A stretch of 41,002 bases of DNA from Geothermovivens sp964644845. Lineage in GTDB: Bacteria; Zhuqueibacterota; Zhuqueibacteria; Oleimicrobiales; Geothermoviventaceae. The DNA lies in contig CAZXXS010000127.1 of assembly GCA_964644845.1 (NCBI GenBank), positions 1-41,002 on the forward strand, in the 5' to 3' direction. The notes beneath the pieces are model-generated. The model ran no database searches, was not told the origin of the DNA, and saw nothing but the letters and a program-made list of their open reading frames with translations. The position numbers and the translations under genes are program-made. Each line of letters opens with the position of its first letter. Within the stretch, counting starts at the first letter, position 1. Below, one piece after another: positions 1 to 8,068 of this stretch.

Positions 1-80
1 GCCTTTGCTCGGACGCAAGTGTCGCGGGTGACACTGTGTCGGCCTGGTGGGTCACGTGCTCAACTGGGGAGGAAGGCAGA

Positions 81-770
81 TTGAGAGTGCGAACACTGCA
101 TTCGTGGAACATCGATTACGCCGACGCCGTAGAGCTGCAAAACCGGCTTCGGCGGCAGGTGGTGACCGAGGGGAAGTTGAATGCCTACCGACTTGTGGCG
201 GGAGCCGACGTCAGCTATTCGAAACCGACCAACTGGGTCTACGCTGGTGTGATTGTTTACGACCTTGAGCTCAAAGAGCCTGTAGAAGCCGCCACGGCGT
301 CAGGCAAGAGTCCCTACCCCTACATCCCTGGCCTGTTGAGCTTTCGAGAAGCGCCCATTCTTCTGCAGGCTTTTCGGAAGATCCGCACGGTACCCGACGT
401 TGTGATTTTCGACGGTCAGGGGATTGCCCACCCGCGCCGAATCGGGCTTGCTTCGCACGTTGGGCTGTGGCTGGATTTGCCCTCGGTAGGGTGCGCCAAG
501 AGTGTTCTGGTGGGCGAGTACGACGAACCTGAGCACCACAAGGGCGCAGCTTCGCCGCTCGTCCACGACGGCGAAGTGGTTGGGATGGCTGTCCGCACGC
601 GGCCGCGTGTCAAGCCGGTCTACGTTTCCGTGGGGCACAAGCTGGATCTGCCGACCGCCGTGAACGTTGTGCTTGCTTCCTGCACGCACTTCCGCTTGCC
701 GGAACCAACGCGGCTGGCTCATCTGTTGGTGAACCGAATGCGCGAGCAGGAGGAAAAAGGCCGTGCCTGA
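81..770 (+). CDS. nfi: Endonuclease V (deoxyinosine 3' endonuclease)
   Basis: Predicted repair nuclease that cuts DNA one base 3' of deoxyinosine, acting in the cytoplasm. The family signature is visible throughout. Counting from the TTG start, acidic residues D43 (AGADVSY), E90 (SFREAP) and D111 (FDGQGIAHPR) fit the Mg-binding triad, and the PYIPGLLSFRE and HPRR blocks are typical. I chose TTG at 81 because GGGGAGGAAGG lies just upstream and because E90/D111 then sit almost where E. coli Nfi has E89/D110. An in-frame GTG at 36 would add 15 residues but has no ribosome site. About 229 residues is normal for the family. The 3' end overlaps the next gene by 8 bases, so the two are probably cotranscribed. 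Bases 1-80 show nothing else. The family call is firm; the start is likely. Confidence 0.93.
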   Translation: MRVRTLHSWNIDYADAVELQNRLRRQVVTEGKLNAYRLVAGADVSYSKPTNWVYAGVIVYDLELKEPVEAATASGKSPYPYIPGLLSFREAPILLQAFRKIRTVPDVVIFDGQGIAHPRRIGLASHVGLWLDLPSVGCAKSVLVGEYDEPEHHKGAASPLVHDGEVVGMAVRTRPRVKPVYVSVGHKLDLPTAVNVVLASCTHFRLPEPTRLAHLLVNRMREQEEKGRA

Positions 771-1725
771 GCGCTGTCGGACCGGATTAGTCTACTCCGA
801 CATCTACTTGAAACACGAAGCGGGGGCCTGGCACCCGGAGCGGCCAGAACGGTTGCAGGCCATTGTTGAAGGCCTGAAGCGGACCAACCTCTGGGAAAGA
901 CTCGTTCTCCTCGATCCCGCACCTGCTGATTTGAAATGGATCCACGCCATTCACGATCCCGCTTACGTTCAGAAAGTAAGGGAACTTTGTGAGTCGGGTG
1001 GAGGTTCGCTCGACCCCGACACCGCCGTAAACCGGCATTCCTTTGAGGTTGCGCTGTACGCCGCCGGGGGTGTGCTTCGGGCAGTGGATGCCGTTGTCGA
1101 AGGACGCGTGCGCAACGCGTTCTGTGCTGTGAGGCCGCCCGGTCACCACGCCGTGCATTCAGCGGCAATGGGGTTCTGTCTGTTCAACAACGTGGCCGTC
1201 GCCGCGCGGTACGTCCAGCGACAGCACGGCTACCGACGCGTGTTCATTGTGGACTGGGATGCTCATCACGGCAACGGCACGCAAGACGCGTTCTACGCTG
1301 ATGCGTCCGTTTTCTACTTCAGTGTGCATCAGTACCCGCACTACCCTGGGACCGGAAGGCGCGACGAGCGCGGCGTAGGACCGGGCGAGGGGTTCACGCT
1401 CAACGTGCCAACGCCCGCCGGAGCCGGGGACGAAGACTACGAGAGAATTTTCCTGGACGAGTTGGTGCCCGCAGCCGATCGTTTTCGGCCGGATTTCATC
1501 TTGATCTCCGCGGGTTTCGACATTCAGGCCAGCGATTCGTTGAGCGGGATGCGTGTGACGCGTCGCGGTTTCGAACGTATGACCGAGATCGTTTGCAACC
1601 TGGCTGCAAGGCACTGTGAAGGACGCGTAGTGTCCGTTCTGGAGGGTGGGTACGCACGGCCAGGACTGGCCGACAACGTGCCCGCTCACGTGGCAGCGCT
1701 GTGCCAGTGCACGGAGCAGTCCTGA
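763..1725 (+). CDS. Histone deacetylase-fold amidohydrolase (AcuC/HDAC-like)
   Basis: Zinc-dependent deacetylase of the arginase/HDAC superfamily. The bacterial relatives remove acetyl groups from protein lysines (AcuC), polyamines or small amides, so the substrate here is open. The active site is complete: tandem His 128-129 in RPPGHH, zinc ligands D166 and H168 in DWDAHHGNGT, the third ligand D258 in SDSLSG, and the transition-state Tyr 297 in LEGGY. The 320-residue length matches single-domain bacterial members. The GTG start at 763 overlaps the end of the endonuclease V gene, which implies translational coupling. No acetoin-utilisation or acetyl-CoA synthetase gene is adjacent, so an AcuC role is not supported by context. 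The family is certain; the physiological role is unknown. Confidence 0.93.
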   Translation: MPERCRTGLVYSDIYLKHEAGAWHPERPERLQAIVEGLKRTNLWERLVLLDPAPADLKWIHAIHDPAYVQKVRELCESGGGSLDPDTAVNRHSFEVALYAAGGVLRAVDAVVEGRVRNAFCAVRPPGHHAVHSAAMGFCLFNNVAVAARYVQRQHGYRRVFIVDWDAHHGNGTQDAFYADASVFYFSVHQYPHYPGTGRRDERGVGPGEGFTLNVPTPAGAGDEDYERIFLDELVPAADRFRPDFILISAGFDIQASDSLSGMRVTRRGFERMTEIVCNLAARHCEGRVVSVLEGGYARPGLADNVPAHVAALCQCTEQS

Positions 1726-2176
1726 ACCGACAAGTTCGCTGATTTGACAGCAAAAGCCAAGGAGGGGCCTGGTCCATTCCTCTTGCGCTCAACCTTACCC
1801 CAACGGAGTCGACGAACGGAAACCCACGCCTGCGACGTGCGTTGGTCTGGTGTAGTGATTGCTGGGGCCGGGTGCGTTGCCCTGCCAGCGGGATTCTCCT
1901 GAGTGAAAGTGTTCGTTGGGTGTTTGTCCCCGGGCCCGTGCGAGCGTTTGAGTTCTCCAAATGTTCCTGGGTTCTGGCCAACGCTTGGCAAGATACCTCG
2001 CACGTGTGATGCTCATTTGTGCGCATCTGATTCGCTTGCGGTTCTGGGTGCGCAACAGGAAACCGCTGTGGTTCATTTCCGTTTACAAACACTGGGACGA
2101 AGCTCTGCGCTCGATTCTGCACCGGCAAAAGGCGTTCTTGTGCGTCAAGCGTGGTAGAGGCAGGAGGTGGTAGACT
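1726..2176. other. 451-base intergenic region, nothing recognised
   Basis: This stretch separates the HDAC-like gene from the isoaspartyl methyltransferase gene. Short open frames exist (for example 1961-2173, a basic 70-residue frame), but they have no ribosome site and no recognisable sequence. The longest inverted repeat I found is CCAACG/CGTTGG at 1800-1845, with a 34-base loop, too weak to call. A TTGACA at 1744 has no plausible -10 partner. I see no terminator with a U-tract, no tRNA, and no hallmark of 6S, SRP, RNase P or tmRNA. Confidence 0.5.
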
Positions 2177-2923
2177 GTGCTCAGGGACTGGCTTGTGTTC
2201 GCGTTGCTGCCCCTGCTTCTCGTTCGCGTGATCAGTTGTTCGGGACGCGCACAGCAAAGGGAAGGGGAGGCCATGAACCAGGACAGACTCGATCGGTTGC
2301 GCAACCGAATGGTTGAGGAACAGATCGTTGCAAGAGGTGTCAAGGACGAGCGCGTTTTGGCTGCCATGCGCAAGGTACCCCGGCATCTTTTCGTGCCGGA
2401 AAATCTGATTCCCGAGGCGTACGACGACACGCCTCTGCCCATCGGTCACGGCCAAACTATTTCGCAGCCCTACATTGTGGCGTTGATGACCGAGCTCTTG
2501 CAGCTCAGCGGCGACGAGAAGGTTCTGGAAGTGGGTACGGGTTCTGGCTACCAGGCGGCCATTCTGGGGGAACTTGCCAAAGAGGTCTACACAATTGAGA
2601 TTGTGGAACCCCTGGCCAAACAAGCGGCCGAACGTCTGCGTGAACTCGGCTACACAAACGTGCACGTTCGGCACGGTGACGGCTACGACGGTTGGCCGGA
2701 ACAGGCACCGTTCGATGGCATCATCGTCACAGCTGCGCCAGAGCGGATTCCCAAACCTCTTCTCGACCAGCTCAAGCCCGGAGGAAGGCTGGTTATCCCG
2801 GTAGGGGCTTGGAGCCAGGACTTGCTCGTGGTGAGCAAATCTCCAGACGGCAAAATCACGCGACGGGTGGTAATCCCCGTGCGTTTTGTGCCCATGACGG
2901 GGAAGGCCGAGCGTCTTCACTGA
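2177..2923 (+). CDS. pcm: Protein-L-isoaspartate O-methyltransferase, probably exported as a lipoprotein
   Basis: Repairs isoaspartyl residues in aged proteins by S-adenosylmethionine-dependent methylation. The core is typical: GHGQTISQPY at about 90-99, and SAM motif I LEVGTGSGY at 117-125. The unusual part is the N-terminus. From the GTG at 2177, placed 7 bases after AGGAGGTG, the protein begins with a hydrophobic segment (residues 5-20) ending in VISC with Cys21, which reads as a signal peptide and lipobox. A second possible start, ATG at 2273 (Met33), follows AGGGGAGG and would give the ordinary cytoplasmic enzyme of about 216 residues. Both ribosome sites are good, so two forms are possible. 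Function is near certain; location depends on the start used. Confidence 0.92.
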   Translation: MLRDWLVFALLPLLLVRVISCSGRAQQREGEAMNQDRLDRLRNRMVEEQIVARGVKDERVLAAMRKVPRHLFVPENLIPEAYDDTPLPIGHGQTISQPYIVALMTELLQLSGDEKVLEVGTGSGYQAAILGELAKEVYTIEIVEPLAKQAAERLRELGYTNVHVRHGDGYDGWPEQAPFDGIIVTAAPERIPKPLLDQLKPGGRLVIPVGAWSQDLLVVSKSPDGKITRRVVIPVRFVPMTGKAERLH

Positions 2924-3019
2924 GGTCTGTGGCTGAAACAATCGTGCTGAGCCTGCGTAAGCATGAACGTGTTTGCGCGGGCTTTTCCGTTCTAACCGAG
3001 CGAGGTAAAGGAGGGTCGG

Positions 3020-3787
3020 ATGAACAACGATTCCGATGTGAAACGGCTGTACCGGTCGCCGCGGGATCGCATGATCGCGGGTGTGTGCGGTGGGTTTGCT
3101 GAGTACCTGGGTGTAGATCCTGCGCTTGTGCGCATTCTGTGGCTGTTGACGGTTTTCGCGGGCGGCCTCGGCCTGTGGCTGTACATCGCAGCCTGGATCG
3201 TAGTCCCGGAACGTCCGGCGACGGCCGAAGAGCTGGCGCAACCACGGCCGAGCAACACGGGTGTTATTTGGGGAGTGGTGTTGGTCGTCGTCGGCCTGTT
3301 TTTGCTGGGACGGCGTTTTGAAATGTTCGATTTTTGGCCTTACTTTTCTTACTGGCACTGGAACGCCTGGCCCTGGTGGCGCCTGGATGCTGACGTGTGG
3401 ATCCCACTTCTGATCATCATTGCTGGTGTAGTGTACATTTTCTACACCCTCTCGCGCGGCAGTCAGGCTGGCAAAGCTGCCCAAACACCAGCTCAGGCAG
3501 AACCTGCGGCCGAGGCCGCTCCCAGAGTGCACACGCGGCTCTACCGAGTACGTCAGGGACGCATGATTCTCGGCGTTTGTACGGGATTGGCGGACCACTT
3601 CAAAATGGATGTGAGTTTGATTCGATTGTTCTGGGTGCTCGGTACGCTCCTTACGTCGGTGACGGTTGGTGTGCTCCTGTACTTCATTCTGGCCATCGTA
3701 CTGCCCGAAAAGCCTCCGGAAACCAGTACCTCCACAACCGAGCAGGGCGAGGTGCCGACTGGCAGCGAAAGCCTTTCCAGCGAATAA
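3020..3787 (+). CDS. Membrane protein with two PspC domains
   Basis: PspC domains are short membrane modules linked to envelope stress in the phage-shock system. This 255-residue protein has two. The first is at about 7-65 (RDRMIAGVCGGFAEYLGVD, then a membrane helix), and the second at about 172-232 (GRMILGVCTGLADHF, then a helix). Between them lie two more hydrophobic helices (about 82-97 and 127-143) around a very aromatic stretch (105-121), followed by an Ala/Pro-rich linker (150-170). The ATG at 3020 follows AAAGGAGGGT. The LiaI-like gene starts 15 bases after the stop codon, so they likely form one unit. No pspA or pspF homologue is in view, so a classical Psp response cannot be claimed from this window. 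Confidence 0.9.
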   Translation: MNNDSDVKRLYRSPRDRMIAGVCGGFAEYLGVDPALVRILWLLTVFAGGLGLWLYIAAWIVVPERPATAEELAQPRPSNTGVIWGVVLVVVGLFLLGRRFEMFDFWPYFSYWHWNAWPWWRLDADVWIPLLIIIAGVVYIFYTLSRGSQAGKAAQTPAQAEPAAEAAPRVHTRLYRVRQGRMILGVCTGLADHFKMDVSLIRLFWVLGTLLTSVTVGVLLYFILAIVLPEKPPETSTSTTEQGEVPTGSESLSSE

Positions 3788-3802
3788 GCGCCGGAGGTGA
3801 GG

Positions 3803-4336
3803 ATGAAAAAAGCGTCTGCTTCGTTGTGGATTGGCATTTTGCTCACTGTTGTGGGGCTGTGGATGCTGGCCGACCGGCTCGGGTATCTGGAGTTCGACTG
3901 GTACCACGCCTACCCGGTGGTGATTCTCTTCCTGGGGTTGATTTTCGTTGTGCGGCTTGTAGGAGCTGGTGACCGCAGCGCCCTTTTCCCCGCTGTGACG
4001 CTCACCTTAATCGGGTTGTTTTTCGTGCTGCGTAATTACAACTTGATGATCTACACTTACGCGGACGAGTACTGGGCCCTTCTGGTTGCCATCCTTGGTG
4101 TAGGTTTCGTGGCGGAGTTCTTTGCCTCGCCCACGTCCTGGGGGTTGCTCATCCTCGGGTTGATCCTCGTGTTCTTTGGTGTGGCCGTTTTCGGCGACCG
4201 CATCGGCTACTGGGATGGCCAGGAAATGCTGAGGTACTGGCCCGCCCTTCTTGTACTGCTCGGGCTCGTGCTGGTGTTTCGGGACCTTTTGGGGGCGCAC
4301 GAAAACCGTGAAAATTCGACGGGTGGACCGGAGTGA
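3803..4336 (+). CDS. LiaI/LiaF-like transmembrane protein (DUF5668-type)
   Basis: Integral membrane protein of about 177 residues, made almost wholly of hydrophobic helices, about six, with short loops. The opening LWIGILLTVVGLWMLADRLG and the later repeats of the same LxGLxLVxxG pattern resemble the LiaI/LiaF membrane region that often accompanies PspC proteins. I chose the ATG at 3803, six bases after CGGAGG; the GTG at 3797 lies inside that ribosome site. Its neighbour upstream is the tandem PspC protein, and the pair probably senses or buffers envelope stress, though this is inferred from family associations. The charged C-terminal tail (GAHENRENSTGGPE) is probably cytoplasmic. Confidence 0.8.
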   Translation: MKKASASLWIGILLTVVGLWMLADRLGYLEFDWYHAYPVVILFLGLIFVVRLVGAGDRSALFPAVTLTLIGLFFVLRNYNLMIYTYADEYWALLVAILGVGFVAEFFASPTSWGLLILGLILVFFGVAVFGDRIGYWDGQEMLRYWPALLVLLGLVLVFRDLLGAHENRENSTGGPE

Positions 4337-4409
4337 CGGGCCGGCGTTCGGGAGGGATCGCCAGCTGAGTCGTGGTGTTTTTGGTCCCGGTTACCTCGTC
4401 CGGATGCCA

Positions 4410-4454
4410 GTACCCTGGATCGGGAGGCAGCGTTCCGGCGTGTTACCAGGGTAC
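4410..4454. repeat. 9-bp perfect inverted repeat (GTACCCTGG / CCAGGGTAC)
   Basis: The arms at 4410-4418 and 4446-4454 are exactly complementary, with 27 bases between. It lies about 75 bases after the LiaI-like gene and could be the foot of an RNA stem or a protein-binding site. There is no T-run after it, so it is not a standard terminator. Confidence 0.5.
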
Positions 4455-4733
4455 CCGCAAGCCCAGAGCTGAGTCCGAGAAGGGACACAGGGCCAGGACA
4501 TCTGGTTCAGCCCTCAGGGCAAGCCGACGCTGTGCGGAAATGAGACGAGCAAGCGGGGTAACGTTTTTTCCCGGTCTTGCGAGTACCGGCTCTCGGGTGT
4601 GAACACATCTGGCGGCTCAAATACCACCGGTCTGCTTGTGGGGGAGAAGGTTACTGCTCCCGTCCGAAGCTCGCGGTCGTACCCTGAATCAGTGACACCC
4701 GACTCGCGGCAAGGTCTTGTTGCGCCAACGACG

Positions 4734-4773
4734 CCCAAGTTGCTTGGGGTGCCTCCACATTCCCGGAGGGAAT
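4734..4773. repeat. Two tandem short hairpins upstream of purN
   Basis: CCCAAG-TTG-CTTGGG at 4734-4748 and ATTCCC-GGA-GGGAAT at 4759-4773 are both perfect 6-bp stems with 3-base loops, 10 bases apart. They lie about 27 bases before a weak candidate promoter and 110 bases before the purN start. Their role is unknown. Confidence 0.45.
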
Positions 4774-4799
4774 CGGGGAACCTTCGGGCTCGGCATCGC

Positions 4800-4828
4800 T
4801 TGACTAATTCCCGAAAAATGCTTAAGTT
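4800..4828 (+). promoter_or_regulatory. Weak candidate sigma-70 promoter for purN
   Basis: TTGACT at 4800-4805 and TAAGTT at 4823-4828 are separated by 17 bases. The -35 is good but the -10 matches the consensus at only three positions. Its location, 55 bases before the chosen purN start, is reasonable. Confidence 0.3.
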
Positions 4829-4882
4829 TGCAAGGTTCTCGTGGTGCTGCAGCGCAGTTCCCCAGGAAAGAAGGATTCGAAC

Positions 4883-5524
4883 TTGGCACAGCTCAGGATC
4901 GCTGTTTTCGCGTCGGGCAGAGGGTCGAATCTTGAGGCCATTCTTCGGGCCATTGACCGCGGCCAGCTGGATGCCTGCGTCTGCGCGGTGATCAGCAACC
5001 GCGCCACGGCCGGTGCCCTCCAAATTGCTTCCAAACGTCGGATCCCAGCCTACCACCTCACGCAGAAACAATTTCCCGACCAGGAATCGTTTGATACCGA
5101 AGTCCTTTCTGTACTTCGCAAGCACGACACGAACTTCATCGTGCTGGCGGGTTACCTGAAGAAATTGAGCCCAACCATCGTGCGTGCTTACCCGAACCGG
5201 ATCCTGAACATTCACCCGGCCCTGTTGCCGTCATTTGGGGGCAAGGGAATGTACGGGCATCACGTCCACGAGGCCGTGCTGGCCTACGGTTGCAAAGTGA
5301 CGGGGGTGACGGTGCACATCGTGACTGAAGAGTACGACGCCGGTCCGCCCGTCATTCAGCGCTGTGTTGAAGTCCGTGACGACGACACACCGGAGACATT
5401 GGCGGCACGAGTGTTGAGGGTTGAACACCGTGTGTTTCCGCAGGCGCTGCAGTACTTCGCCGAAGGCAGGGTACGGGTCGAGGGGCGCCGTGTTCGCATT
5501 TTGCCCGCACCCGAAGGGAGGTAG
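4883..5524 (+). CDS. purN: Phosphoribosylglycinamide formyltransferase (GAR transformylase)
   Basis: Third step of purine synthesis: transfers the formyl group of 10-formyltetrahydrofolate to GAR. From the chosen start, the Rossmann-like opening LRIAVFASGRGSN comes at residues 4-16, and the catalytic residues are N109 and H111 (NIHPALLPSF) and D152 (YDAGP). That matches E. coli N106/H108/D144. I chose TTG at 4883 because AAGAAGGA lies 8 bases upstream and the protein then begins, as usual, right at the first strand. A GTG at 4841 would add 14 poorly conserved residues. The product is 213 residues, typical for the family. The VanX-like gene follows 6 bases later, then purH, so the three are probably one operon. 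Confidence 0.93.
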   Translation: MAQLRIAVFASGRGSNLEAILRAIDRGQLDACVCAVISNRATAGALQIASKRRIPAYHLTQKQFPDQESFDTEVLSVLRKHDTNFIVLAGYLKKLSPTIVRAYPNRILNIHPALLPSFGGKGMYGHHVHEAVLAYGCKVTGVTVHIVTEEYDAGPPVIQRCVEVRDDDTPETLAARVLRVEHRVFPQALQYFAEGRVRVEGRRVRILPAPEGR

Positions 5525-5530
5525 CTTGGG

Positions 5531-6199
5531 GTGAGACTGGTAGGTCGCCTTCGAGCTGTTGCGCTGGCCTCCGTCTTTTTGCCGCTCGTCTTGGGAGCTT
5601 GCTCGCGTCCGCAGTCTGGCGCTGATCTGGTAGACGTCCAGCAAGTGGTTCCCGACATCGTGGTGGACCTGAAGTACGCAACGCCGGACAATTTCACGGG
5701 GCAGGTGCTTTACGAAGTGCCCCGTTGTTTCTTGCGTCGCGCGACAGCCGAACGTCTCGCTCGTGTGCAGGCGCGCCTGCGGAAACGGGGACTGGGCCTC
5801 AAGATCTGGGACGGCTACCGACCGCGGTCGGTGCAGTGGAAAATGTGGGAGCTCGTGCCCGATTCTCGCTACGTGGCCGACCCGCGCAAAGGCTCGCGGC
5901 ACAATCGGGGCGCTGCTGTGGACGTTACGCTTGTCGATTCCACGGGGCGCGAGTTGGAAATGCCCACCGGTTTTGACGACTTCACGGAGAAGGCGCACAG
6001 GGATTACCAGGGGGGCAGTCAGAGGGCACGGCAGAATCGCGACCTGCTTGAAGCAGTAATGAGGTCGGAGGGTTTTGTGCCGCTGCCGACGGAGTGGTGG
6101 CACTTTGACGACCCGGACTGGCGTAGCTACGATTTACTCGACATTTCTCTCTCTGAATTGGCGCGTCGGGCAGACGCGGGGCGGAAGGCGGGAAAGTAG
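5531..6199 (+). CDS. D-Ala-D-Ala dipeptidase family lipoprotein (VanX/DdpX-like)
   Basis: Zinc dipeptidase of the VanX/DdpX family (peptidase M15D), which splits D-alanyl-D-alanine. It has a signal peptide and lipobox (LVLGAC, lipidated Cys24), so it should sit in the periplasm on a membrane. The active site is intact: R97 in GYRP, zinc ligands H124 and D131 in the SRHNRGAAVD block, catalytic base E188 and third ligand H191 in EWWHFD. The length of 222 is standard. The GTG start is 6 bases after purN, following GGGAGG. A periplasmic location and the absence of vanH, vanA or vanRS suggest recycling of wall-derived D-Ala-D-Ala, as proposed for DdpX, and not glycopeptide resistance. Its place between two purine genes is odd. 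Confidence 0.9.
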   Translation: MRLVGRLRAVALASVFLPLVLGACSRPQSGADLVDVQQVVPDIVVDLKYATPDNFTGQVLYEVPRCFLRRATAERLARVQARLRKRGLGLKIWDGYRPRSVQWKMWELVPDSRYVADPRKGSRHNRGAAVDVTLVDSTGRELEMPTGFDDFTEKAHRDYQGGSQRARQNRDLLEAVMRSEGFVPLPTEWWHFDDPDWRSYDLLDISLSELARRADAGRKAGK

Positions 6200-6279
6200 C
6201 GCGCTGCTTTTCCCATCCGGGGGCTTGTGAAATGGGTGCTGCAGGCGGATTTGGAGACTGAAACCGACGGAAAGACATT

Positions 6280-7818
6280 GTGAAGCGAGCCATTGTTAGC
6301 GTCTGGGACAAGCGAGGTGTTGTCGAGTTTGCCAGGGGGTTGGTTGATCTGGGTTACGAAATCCTCTCGACTGGAGGCACGGAAAGGGCGTTGCGCGAGG
6401 CCGGGGTCCCTGTGGTTGCGGTGTCATCGGTGATCGGGTTCCCGGAAATTCTTGGCGGCCGCGTGAAAACCCTGCACCCGGCCATTCTCGGCGGTATCCT
6501 TGCGCGCCGCGACGATCCGGGCCAAATGAAACAGCTTGAGGAATTGGACATTGCTCCCGTCGATCTGGTAGCCGTCAATCTTTACCCGTTCGAGGAAACA
6601 ATCGCGCGAGAAGGCGTAACGTTGGCGGAAGCACTCGAGAACATCGACATCGGCGGCCCGACGATGGTGAGAGCGGCGGCCAAGAATTTCCCCAGCGTGA
6701 CGGTTGTTGTGGATCCTCTGGATTACGGCTGGGTGCTGGAGAAAATGCGAGCCGGGATCCTTGGCGAAGACGACCGGCGTCGCCTGGCTGCCAAAGCGTT
6801 TGCCAGGGTTTCGGCGTACGACCGCACGATTGCTAACTACCTGGGTGAAAGCCCCGAAGGTTGGCCCGCGGAGCTTGTTTTGCCGCTGCAGAAGGTTCAG
6901 GACCTGCGCTACGGGGAGAATCCTCACCAGTCCGCTGCTTTCTACCGTGTTGGCGAGGAACGTGGTGTGGCGGCGCTGACGCAGCTGCACGGTAAGGAGC
7001 TGTCGTACAACAATTACCTGGATGTGGACGGCGCTCTGGGGCTGGTGTTGGAGTTCAGCGAGCCGGCCGCTGTGATTGTGAAGCACAACAACCCGTGCGG
7101 CGTCGGTGTGGCGGACACGCTTGTCGAGGCCTACAAGAAGGCGTTGGCCACGGACCCGGTTTCGGCCTTTGGGGGCATCGTTGCCGTAAACCGCCCTGTG
7201 GACGAGGCGCTGGCGAACAAACTACGGGAGCTCTTTCTCGAAGTAGTCGTGGCTCCTTCGTTTGACCAGGCAGCGCTTGCGGTGCTGACCCGTAAGAAGA
7301 ACTTGCGCTTGCTGGTTGTCCCGGAGTACGGGAAACGACGTTCGCACGCAGACTGGGAGGTGAAATCCGTTTGGGGCGGCGTGCTTGTGCAAGAGTTTGA
7401 CGAACTGGCGGCCGAAAAAGAATCCGACTACCGCGTGGTGACGAAGCGGCAACCCACGGAACAAGAGTGGCGGGCTCTGCGTTTCGCCTGGGCCGTCACT
7501 CGCTGGGTCAAATCGAATGCGATCGTCTTTGCCGCGGAAGACCGTACCCTGGGCATCGGTGCGGGGCAAATGAGCCGGGTCGACTCGGTGCACCTGGCCG
7601 CCTGGAAAGCGGGCAACGCCAATCTGGATTTGAAAGGTAGTGTGTTGGGTTCCGATGCGTTTTTCCCGTTCCGAGACGGGGTAGACGCCGCTGCAGAGGC
7701 CGGCGCGACAGCCATTATTCAGCCCGGTGGCTCGGTTCGCGACGAAGAGGTCATCCAGGCCGCGGATGAACACGGAATGGCCATGGTTTTCACAGGGCAC
7801 AGGCACTTCAGACATTGA
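6280..7818 (+). CDS. purH: Bifunctional AICAR transformylase / IMP cyclohydrolase
   Basis: Catalyses the last two steps of IMP synthesis in the cytoplasm. The N-terminal IMP cyclohydrolase domain (about 1-190) shows the MGS-like fold motifs LSTGGT, GGRVKTLHP and the block NIDIGGPTMVRAAAKN. The C-terminal transformylase domain (about 195-512) has the catalytic pair K268-H269 in KHNNPCG and the later SDAFFPFRD and GATAIIQPGGS motifs. At 512 residues it is complete. The GTG start is preceded by a modest GGAAAG. It follows the VanX-like gene by 80 bases and is probably in the same transcript as purN. Confidence 0.96.
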   Translation: MKRAIVSVWDKRGVVEFARGLVDLGYEILSTGGTERALREAGVPVVAVSSVIGFPEILGGRVKTLHPAILGGILARRDDPGQMKQLEELDIAPVDLVAVNLYPFEETIAREGVTLAEALENIDIGGPTMVRAAAKNFPSVTVVVDPLDYGWVLEKMRAGILGEDDRRRLAAKAFARVSAYDRTIANYLGESPEGWPAELVLPLQKVQDLRYGENPHQSAAFYRVGEERGVAALTQLHGKELSYNNYLDVDGALGLVLEFSEPAAVIVKHNNPCGVGVADTLVEAYKKALATDPVSAFGGIVAVNRPVDEALANKLRELFLEVVVAPSFDQAALAVLTRKKNLRLLVVPEYGKRRSHADWEVKSVWGGVLVQEFDELAAEKESDYRVVTKRQPTEQEWRALRFAWAVTRWVKSNAIVFAAEDRTLGIGAGQMSRVDSVHLAAWKAGNANLDLKGSVLGSDAFFPFRDGVDAAAEAGATAIIQPGGSVRDEEVIQAADEHGMAMVFTGHRHFRH

Positions 7819-8068
7819 CGGTCCTGCCGATTTGAACGTTGAGGACGGATCCGAACTGGCCGGGGGCTGCTGAGTTGAAACGAGGTTCAAAGGGTTCGCA
7901 GGCAGGTACAAGCAAAGCTGGGCCGCGTTGGTGAGCTTTTGCGAGGCTGCGAGGTCGCAAGACTGGGTTGGCCCGCTGGCTTCTCAAAAGAATCTGTTTG
8001 TCTGAACAAAAGAGAAATCCCCGCTGCGTTGGGCAGGATGCACCACATGTTAGCGTGAGAGGTCAGGC
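7819..8068. other. 250-base intergenic region before mreB
   Basis: It contains no gene. A loose stem (TTCTC ... GAGAA enclosing TTTGT-CTGA-ACAAA, about 7980-8026) lies 40 bases before mreB. I could not assign a terminator for purH or a convincing promoter for the mre operon, although one of each would be expected here. Confidence 0.4.

Larger units (their letters stand above)
4337..4882. other. 546-base intergenic region with several small inverted repeats
   Basis: There is no convincing gene here. The region carries several short, perfect inverted repeats: GTACCCTGG/CCAGGGTAC (4410-4454), CCGGT/ACCGG (4571-4589), GGGAG/CTCCC (4642-4661), CCCAAG/CTTGGG (4734-4748) and ATTCCC/GGGAAT (4759-4773). 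None is followed by a clear U-tract. It may hold the purN promoter and leader. I could not match it to any riboswitch class I know. Confidence 0.5.

Noticed and set aside
1961..2173. Small basic ORF of 70 residues between the HDAC-like gene and pcm
   Set aside because: No ribosome site, no recognisable sequence, and it competes with another frame in the same gap.
1496..3907. An 803-residue open frame on the - strand across several genes
   Set aside because: It lies opposite well-supported genes (HDAC-like, pcm, PspC), is rich in His and Arg, has no recognisable domain, and is explained by codon bias on the + strand.
4337..4882. Known riboswitch (purine, THF, cobalamin) upstream of purN
   Set aside because: I could not find the conserved cores, such as the cobalamin box, despite several hairpins.
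5531..6199. Glycopeptide resistance gene (vanX)
   Set aside because: It is a lipoprotein without vanH, vanA or a VanRS pair nearby, so a recycling role fits better.
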